NCBI GenBank assembly: GCA_024681875.1
Contig: JAILAA010000159.1
Coordinates: forward strand, 1-33,473
DNA from: Prevotella sp.
GTDB taxonomy: Bacteria > Bacteroidota > Bacteroidia > Bacteroidales > Bacteroidaceae
DNA length: 33,473 bases
Direction: 5' to 3'
In this document: positions 29,430-33,473 of the stretch, one piece after another
Numbering within the stretch: the stretch's first letter is position 1
Layout of the letters: each line of letters starts with the position of its first letter
Translations under genes and position numbers: made by a program
The notes under the pieces: model-generated
Databases searched by the model: none
What the model saw: the letters and a program-made list of their open reading frames with translations, nothing else
What the model was told of the DNA's origin: nothing

Positions 29430-30674
29430 TCACCACTTGACAAAGAGTATGCGCGGATTGATGTTCAGCTGTATCCACGCCCAGTCCTGCCATACGTCGT
29501 GACTGCCACTGACGTTCTTTACATAGTCCATCGCCTCCGTACCGAGCATGGTGGAATAGCCCGCCGACAGCGTCACATCCTTCATCAGCTCGGTACTCAG
29601 CTGGAAGTCAATCTCATGGCCCAGTCTTTTTCCAAGCTGCTTCACCTCCTGAACGGTCATCAGATAGTGATAGTTCAGTTGCAGCTGCAGCTTGTCGAAC
29701 AGCTTCGACTTCACCATTCCCTGTATGTCCTGCAATCCCCAGAAAACGGTGTTGCCAAAATAGTCCATGGCACCGAAGAATTTATGGCTGGTGCCATAAA
29801 GAGCATTAAAGGCATGGTTAGTGTCGCTCCATTTTGTATTTTGGTCATTGCCGCTCATGTAGTCATAGCCTGCACTGACACTCAGCTCGGGCGCAAAGTC
29901 AAAGCCGATGGAGCCTGATGCCAACCACGCATTTACACTACGTAGCGAGGTCTTTCCCATCTGGTAATAGAAGGCACCATGCACATTCCATGCCATCGGA
30001 CGGAAGGTGATGTCGGTACCATAGGTCTGCATGTAGTTAGTGCGTCCGTGGTTCTCCGTTCCCCGTTCATAGCCTGTGTTCAGGGCCAGAAGCGACACGC
30101 CCAGCGGTATCATGTCCGACTTGTAGTGATACCACAGCGCCTGCATGTTCTTGTAAGGCACAGGACCATTGTAGTAGTCGCCGTTATTGGGCTCTTCCTG
30201 ATTCATGGCCGCGATGAGGTGCAGGCGGTTGTGTCCGTACTCATAGCCTAGAAGCGCAGCGTTATGCCAGCAGCCATTGACGCCCCAGTCCTGAGCGCCG
30301 AAGATGCGCTCGTCGTCATAGGCCAGCTGCATCCTTCCCGCCTGGACAAAGAGCTTTTCACCAAACGTCATCTTTGCCCAAGCCTCAACCATGGTAGCGC
30401 GGCCGTTAGGCTCACTGCTGTCGAACTCTCCCCACAGTCCAGTATGCTGTACAGACGCTTTCAGCTGCAGGTTGTCCCGCTTGAAGTCAAACGACAGGCG
30501 GGCACGCTCATTGATGTAGTTGGCTGACTGCTGGCCCTCCTTGAGGGGAATAACGGCACCATTGTCGTGTTCACCGCGTGTACGCAACTGCGCGTCGATG
30601 CCAAACTCATTGTCTTGAGCATACAGGACAACAGCCGTCAAGGCGAAGACTATCGTCAGTAGTTTTCTTTTCAT
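29430..30674 (-). CDS. Alginate-export-like outer membrane porin
   Basis: A 414-residue outer membrane protein. The start at 30674 gives a signal peptide MKRKLLTIVFALTAVVLYAQ; the longer open frame upstream overlaps the promoter and speA. The mature sequence has repeated amphipathic strands with aromatic girdles: FGIDAQLRTRGEHDNGAVIPL, INERARLSFDFKRDNLQLKASVQHTGLWGE, MVEAWAKMTFGEKLFVQAGRMQLAYDDERIFGAQDWG, matching the alginate_exp type of 18-stranded porin. The actual substrate is not predictable. It diverges from speA, with the promoters back to back. Confidence 0.8.
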   Translation of the reverse strand: MKRKLLTIVFALTAVVLYAQDNEFGIDAQLRTRGEHDNGAVIPLKEGQQSANYINERARLSFDFKRDNLQLKASVQHTGLWGEFDSSEPNGRATMVEAWAKMTFGEKLFVQAGRMQLAYDDERIFGAQDWGVNGCWHNAALLGYEYGHNRLHLIAAMNQEEPNNGDYYNGPVPYKNMQALWYHYKSDMIPLGVSLLALNTGYERGTENHGRTNYMQTYGTDITFRPMAWNVHGAFYYQMGKTSLRSVNAWLASGSIGFDFAPELSVSAGYDYMSGNDQNTKWSDTNHAFNALYGTSHKFFGAMDYFGNTVFWGLQDIQGMVKSKLFDKLQLQLNYHYLMTVQEVKQLGKRLGHEIDFQLSTELMKDVTLSAGYSTMLGTEAMDYVKNVSGSHDVWQDWAWIQLNINPRILFVKW

Positions 30675-30719
30675 ATCGGTATGGTCGTTTTTGTTCCTGT
30701 CACATCGGATTATCAGCTG

Positions 30720-30751
30720 CAAAGGTAGGAAAATCTTTCTGACAGGCCAAA
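30720..30751 (-). promoter_or_regulatory. Promoter of the porin gene
   Basis: The minus strand shows TTTG (30751-30748), a 20-nt gap and TACCTTTG (30727-30720), a full -33/-7 match 45 nt upstream of the ATG at 30674. Confidence 0.75.
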
Positions 30752-30765
30752 TTTTGCGTCTTCTT

Positions 30766-30796
30766 TTTGAAAAGTAGAAAAAAATATGTATTTTTG
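30766..30796 (+). promoter_or_regulatory. Promoter of speA, near-leaderless
   Basis: TTTG (30766-30769), a 19-nt gap and TATTTTTG (30789-30796) match the consensus well. The ATG at 30805 is only 8 nt beyond the -7 box, so the 5' leader would be a few nucleotides at most. Confidence 0.75.
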
Positions 30797-30804
30797 CAGT
30801 CGCT

Positions 30805-32697
30805 ATGAAGAAATGGACCATCGACGACGCCCGCGAGCTGTACAACATCAACGGCTGGGGCACAAGCTACTTCGGCATCAACGAAGAAGGCAACGTGTAT
30901 GTTACTCCGTGTAAGGACGCTACGCAGATTGACCTGCGCGAAGTGATGGACGAGCTGCAGCTGCGCGACGTCACTGCCCCTGTGCTGCTGCGTTTCCCCG
31001 ACATTCTCGACAACCGCATCGAGAAGACGTGGAGCTGCTTCAAGAAAGCCGCCGAGGAGTACGACTACAAGGGTGAGAACTATGTGGTTTACCCCATCAA
31101 GGTGAACCAGATGCAGCCTGTGGTCGAGGAGATCATCTCTCACGGCCGCAAGTTCAACCTGGGCCTGGAGGCCGGTTCGAAGCCCGAGCTGCACGCCGTC
31201 ATCGCCATGCAGTGTCAGAGCGACTCCATCATCGTGTGCAACGGATACAAGGACCAGAGCTACATTGAACTGGCGCTGCTGGCGCAGAAGATGGGCAAGC
31301 ATATCTTCATCGTGGTGGAGAAGATGAACGAGCTGGAAATCATCGCCCGCGTGGCGAAGCAGCTGAACGTCCGTCCGAACATCGGCATCCGTATCAAACT
31401 GGCCAGCAGCGGCGCCGGCAAATGGGAGGAGAGCGGCGGCGACGCCTCGAAGTTCGGTCTCACCAGCGCTGAGCTGCTCGAAGCCCTCGAGATGCTCGAC
31501 AAGAAGGACATGCGCGACTGCCTGCGCCTCATCCACTTCCATATCGGTTCGCAGATAACAAAAATTCGCCGCATTCAGACGGCCCTCCGCGAGGCCTCGC
31601 AGTTCTATGTGCAGCTGCACAAGATGGGCTACAACGTGGACTTCGTCGACTGCGGCGGCGGTCTGGGCGTCGACTACGACGGCACGCGCTCGCCATCGTC
31701 GGAGAGCTCCGTCAACTACTCGATACAGGAATATGTCAACGACTGTATCTACACCTTCGTCGACGCTGCCAACAAGAACGAGATTCCCCATCCCAACATC
31801 ATCACTGAGAGCGGTCGCTCGCTGGCTGCCCACCACTCGGTGCTGGTCATCGACGTGCTGGAGACGGCCTCGCTGCCCGAGATGCCCGAAGAGTTCGAGC
31901 CCGACGAGAACTCGCACCAGCTGGTGAAAGACCTCTACGAGATTTGGGACAACCTCTCGCCGCGCAACGTCCTCGAAGACTGGCACGACGCCGAGCAGAT
32001 TCGCGAAGAGGTGCTCGACCTGTTCTCGCACGGCATTGTCGACCTGAAGACACGGGCCGAGGTGGAGGCCATGTACTGGAGCGTGTGCCACGAGATCCAT
32101 GCGCTGGCCAAGACGCTGAAGCACATCCCTGAGGAGCTGATGAAGATTGACAAGCTGCTGGCCGACAAGTATTTCTGCAATTTTTCCCTTTTCCAAAGCC
32201 TCAGCGACTCATGGGCCATCGACCAGGTTTTTCCGATTATGCCCATACAGCGACTGGACGAAAGGCCCACGCGCAACGCCACTATCCAGGATATCACCTG
32301 CGACTCGGACGGCAAGATTGCCAACTTCACCACCAACCGCCACAACTCGCACTCGCTGCCCGTGCACGCCCTGAAGAAGAACGAGGACTACTACCTCGGC
32401 GTCTTCCTCGTGGGTGCCTATCAGGAGATACTCGGCGACATGCACAACCTCTTCGGCGACACCACCGCCGTGCACATCAGCGTGAAGGACGGCCACTACC
32501 ACATCGACCAGATCATCGACGGCGAGACCGTTGAGGAAGTGCTGGAATACGTGCAGTACAACCCGAAGAAGCTCGTCCGCCAGCTCGAGGTCTGGGTGAC
32601 GAAGAGCGTGAAGCAAGGCAAGATCTCGCTGGAGGAGGGCAAGGAATTCCTCTCCAACTACCGCAGCGGCCTCTACGGCTACACCTACTTGGAATAA
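30805..32697 (+). CDS. speA: Biosynthetic arginine decarboxylase
   Basis: A 630-residue PLP-dependent fold type III decarboxylase that converts arginine to agmatine, the first step of polyamine synthesis. K99 in VVYPIKVNQMQPVVEEI is the expected PLP lysine. Other blocks: LGLEAGSKPELHAVIAM, IVCNGYKDQSYIELALLA, RLIHFHIGSQITKIRRIQTALREASQFY, VDCGGGLGVDYDGTRS, ITESGRSLAAHHSVLV and the C-terminal ITCDSDGKI...VFLVGAYQEILGDMHNLFGD. The length fits SpeA. A long opposite-strand frame across it reflects codon bias only. The gene has a full promoter very close to its ATG. Confidence 0.96.
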   Translation: MKKWTIDDARELYNINGWGTSYFGINEEGNVYVTPCKDATQIDLREVMDELQLRDVTAPVLLRFPDILDNRIEKTWSCFKKAAEEYDYKGENYVVYPIKVNQMQPVVEEIISHGRKFNLGLEAGSKPELHAVIAMQCQSDSIIVCNGYKDQSYIELALLAQKMGKHIFIVVEKMNELEIIARVAKQLNVRPNIGIRIKLASSGAGKWEESGGDASKFGLTSAELLEALEMLDKKDMRDCLRLIHFHIGSQITKIRRIQTALREASQFYVQLHKMGYNVDFVDCGGGLGVDYDGTRSPSSESSVNYSIQEYVNDCIYTFVDAANKNEIPHPNIITESGRSLAAHHSVLVIDVLETASLPEMPEEFEPDENSHQLVKDLYEIWDNLSPRNVLEDWHDAEQIREEVLDLFSHGIVDLKTRAEVEAMYWSVCHEIHALAKTLKHIPEELMKIDKLLADKYFCNFSLFQSLSDSWAIDQVFPIMPIQRLDERPTRNATIQDITCDSDGKIANFTTNRHNSHSLPVHALKKNEDYYLGVFLVGAYQEILGDMHNLFGDTTAVHISVKDGHYHIDQIIDGETVEEVLEYVQYNPKKLVRQLEVWVTKSVKQGKISLEEGKEFLSNYRSGLYGYTYLE

Positions 32698-32708
32698 AAG
32701 CGGTTTTT

Positions 32709-32975
32709 ATCTGACTTACTTACATTATCCTTGACCATCAGCAGGTTACGCGCAGTCTATCTTACATTATCTTGCATTTATCTTACATTCATGTAGGCCT
32801 TTGTCCGACCGCTTCGGATTTTTGTCCGACCGCTTCGGATTTTTGTCCGAAGCCTTCGGATTTTTTTCGGACGGTTTTTCTTTGGAACCTGAAAAGGTAA
32901 GATAAATGTAAGAAAATGTAAGATAATTGCTTCGCAACATTCTGATATTCAGTATAGAATGTAAGTAAGTCAGAT
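32709..32975. mobile_element. 267-bp inverted-repeat element enclosing a triple-hairpin core
   Basis: The outer arms ATCTGACTTACTTAC and GTAAGTAAGTCAGAT are perfect inverted copies (15 bp). Inside them a second pair of arms is built from CTTACATT/CTTGCATTTATCTTAC and GTAAGATAAATGTAAG. The core at 32809-32880 holds three hairpins (TCCGA-CCGCT-TCGGA twice, TCCGAA-GCC-TTCGGA) and a fourth CGGA half. There is no ORF. The form is that of a MITE or a structured non-coding element, beginning 12 nt after the speA stop codon. Confidence 0.6.
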
Positions 32976-32978
32976 CAT

Positions 32979-33036
32979 TTATTCTTTTATCAGTATCTTC
33001 TTGACGGTGCCGTTGCCCATACTCGAGGTGCTAGTT
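32979..33036 (-). pseudogene. Remnant 3' end of a gene with a T9SS-like C-terminal tail
   Basis: On the minus strand, 19 codons end in SSMGNGTVKKILIKE then TAA. An in-frame TGA lies just upstream. Tails of the form GTVKKILI(K/V) with a basic end are common on type IX secretion cargo in Bacteroidetes. Only this short stretch is readable, so the call is tentative. It abuts the inverted-repeat element. Confidence 0.35.
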
Positions 33037-33078
33037 CACCCTATTTTTGAGGGTGTAACGAGGGCGTAACATAGGCGC

Positions 33079-33252
33079 CTATACATGCTTATTGTTGTAA
33101 TCTTGAACCTGATGACGGATTCCTTCTTTTATGGTATTCCAATCAACCTTTTGGAACATATAAGGCATTGGCTGTGGATCTGCATCAGCAAAATAAGACA
33201 TACTAAGCAATGCGCGATACTCTGAGCTGTATTTTTTAGCGAAATGACTTTT
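33079..33252 (-). pseudogene. C-terminal gene fragment with an FADADPQPMP-type end
   Basis: An open stretch without its own plausible start reads ...SHFAKKYSSEYRALLSMSYFADADPQPMPYMF..., then DWNTIKEGIRHQVQDYNNKHV and TAG. The SYFADADPQPMPYM...VDWNTIKEGI pattern resembles the C-terminal ends of Bacteroidetes proteins found with AbiEii-type nucleotidyltransferase/toxin-antitoxin genes, by memory only. A stop codon (33253-33255) cuts it off upstream and the sequence beyond is AT-rich and non-coding, so the gene is broken. Confidence 0.4.
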
Positions 33253-33373
33253 TTACATGCTGTGGAAAAACAAAATTCTTGTGGTTCAATCCATTTTGTC
33301 AAAAAAACACTCCACTTTCTTTACAAATTAGAAATTTCAAGTTTCGCAAGTTATGAAAACCCTGCGTAGAAAC

Positions 33374-33452
33374 GGCCTGAAAGGCCAACAAACACTTAGC
33401 CCAGGGCATCGCCCTGGGTACAAGGGAACAGGTAATTGCGCCCTGAAAGGGC
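33374..33452. repeat. Three-palindrome repeat at the window edge
   Basis: Three palindromes in 79 bp: GGCCTGAAAGGCC, CCCAGGGCATCGCCCTGGG and GCCCTGAAAGGGC. The plus-strand reading (NGLKGQQTLSPGHRPGYKG..., CALKGQK) looks like repeat translation, not a gene. I have the impression that sequences of this type recur in Bacteroidetes genomes and sit near transposase genes; no transposase is visible before the window ends. The interval 33253-33373 is AT-rich with nothing recognisable. Confidence 0.6.
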
Positions 33453-33473
33453 AAAAGCTCTACCTCTTCCATG

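Noticed and set aside
30675..30863. 63-residue extension of the porin
   Set aside because: It overlaps the speA start and both promoters; the ATG at 30674 gives a normal signal peptide.
30700..32196. 498-residue ORF opposite speA
   Set aside because: It is a shadow of speA caused by codon bias in a GC-rich gene; its composition (His, Val, Leu, Asp) is typical of antisense reading and it covers the speA promoter.

Overview
The window looks like chromosomal DNA from a member of the Bacteroidales, most likely Prevotella or a close relative. The evidence is the promoter type (TTTG, about 19-20 bp, TAnnTTTG, seen upstream of many genes), the lack of strong Shine-Dalgarno sequences, type V (Mfa/Fim) fimbrial genes, DUF3575/DUF3868 and NigD-like lipoproteins, and the gene order rpsU-xerC-hpf-tRNA Thr/Tyr/Gly/Thr. 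All assignments come from reading the sequence; no database search was run.

Layout. (1) 1-2077, minus strand: rpsU, a XerC/D-type recombinase, hpf, then four tRNAs (Thr-TGT, Tyr, Gly, Thr-GGT, the last cut by the window edge). (2) 2340-7777, plus: a compact run of PASTA protein, rluD-type pseudouridine synthase, ddl, acyltransferase, NigD-like lipoprotein and argB. (3) 7838-10548, plus: three envelope proteins. (4) 10605-13007, plus: pta and ackA, the acetate/ATP pathway, separated only by a paired palindromic repeat. (5) 13113-14265, plus: two tandem paralogous small lipoproteins, ending in a long hairpin that faces convergent genes. (6) 21890-14280, minus: a type V fimbrial operon (DUF3575, DUF3868/OmpA-like, Mfa1-like, Mfa2-like, and a thioredoxin-fimbrillin fusion) running almost without a gap into a MIP18/DUF59 protein and lpxH; a further fimbrillin-like lipoprotein lies at 22055-22936. 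(7) 23190-24923: radC with a repeat-rich stretch upstream, including a 494-bp element with 40-bp inverted ends that carries only a DUF559 (Vsr-like nuclease) gene. (8) 24924-26588, minus: efp and a family 2 glycosyltransferase. (9) rpmH, then the AmmeMemoRadiSam pair (MEMO-AMMECR1 fusion and radical SAM enzyme). (10) A porin and speA from divergent promoters. (11) 32698-33473: no intact gene, but a large inverted-repeat element, two apparent 3' gene remnants, and a multi-hairpin repeat at the edge.

The most notable signals are: the DUF559 gene framed by REP-like inverted repeats, with a 144-bp gene-less derivative just 192 bp away and related palindromes between pta and ackA and inside the glycosyltransferase coding sequence; a fimbrillin carrying an N-terminal TlpA-like thioredoxin domain with a CPDC motif; an A18 tract next to the -7 box of the fimbrial promoter; and a family of intergenic elements made of three consecutive short hairpins whose stems covary between copies.
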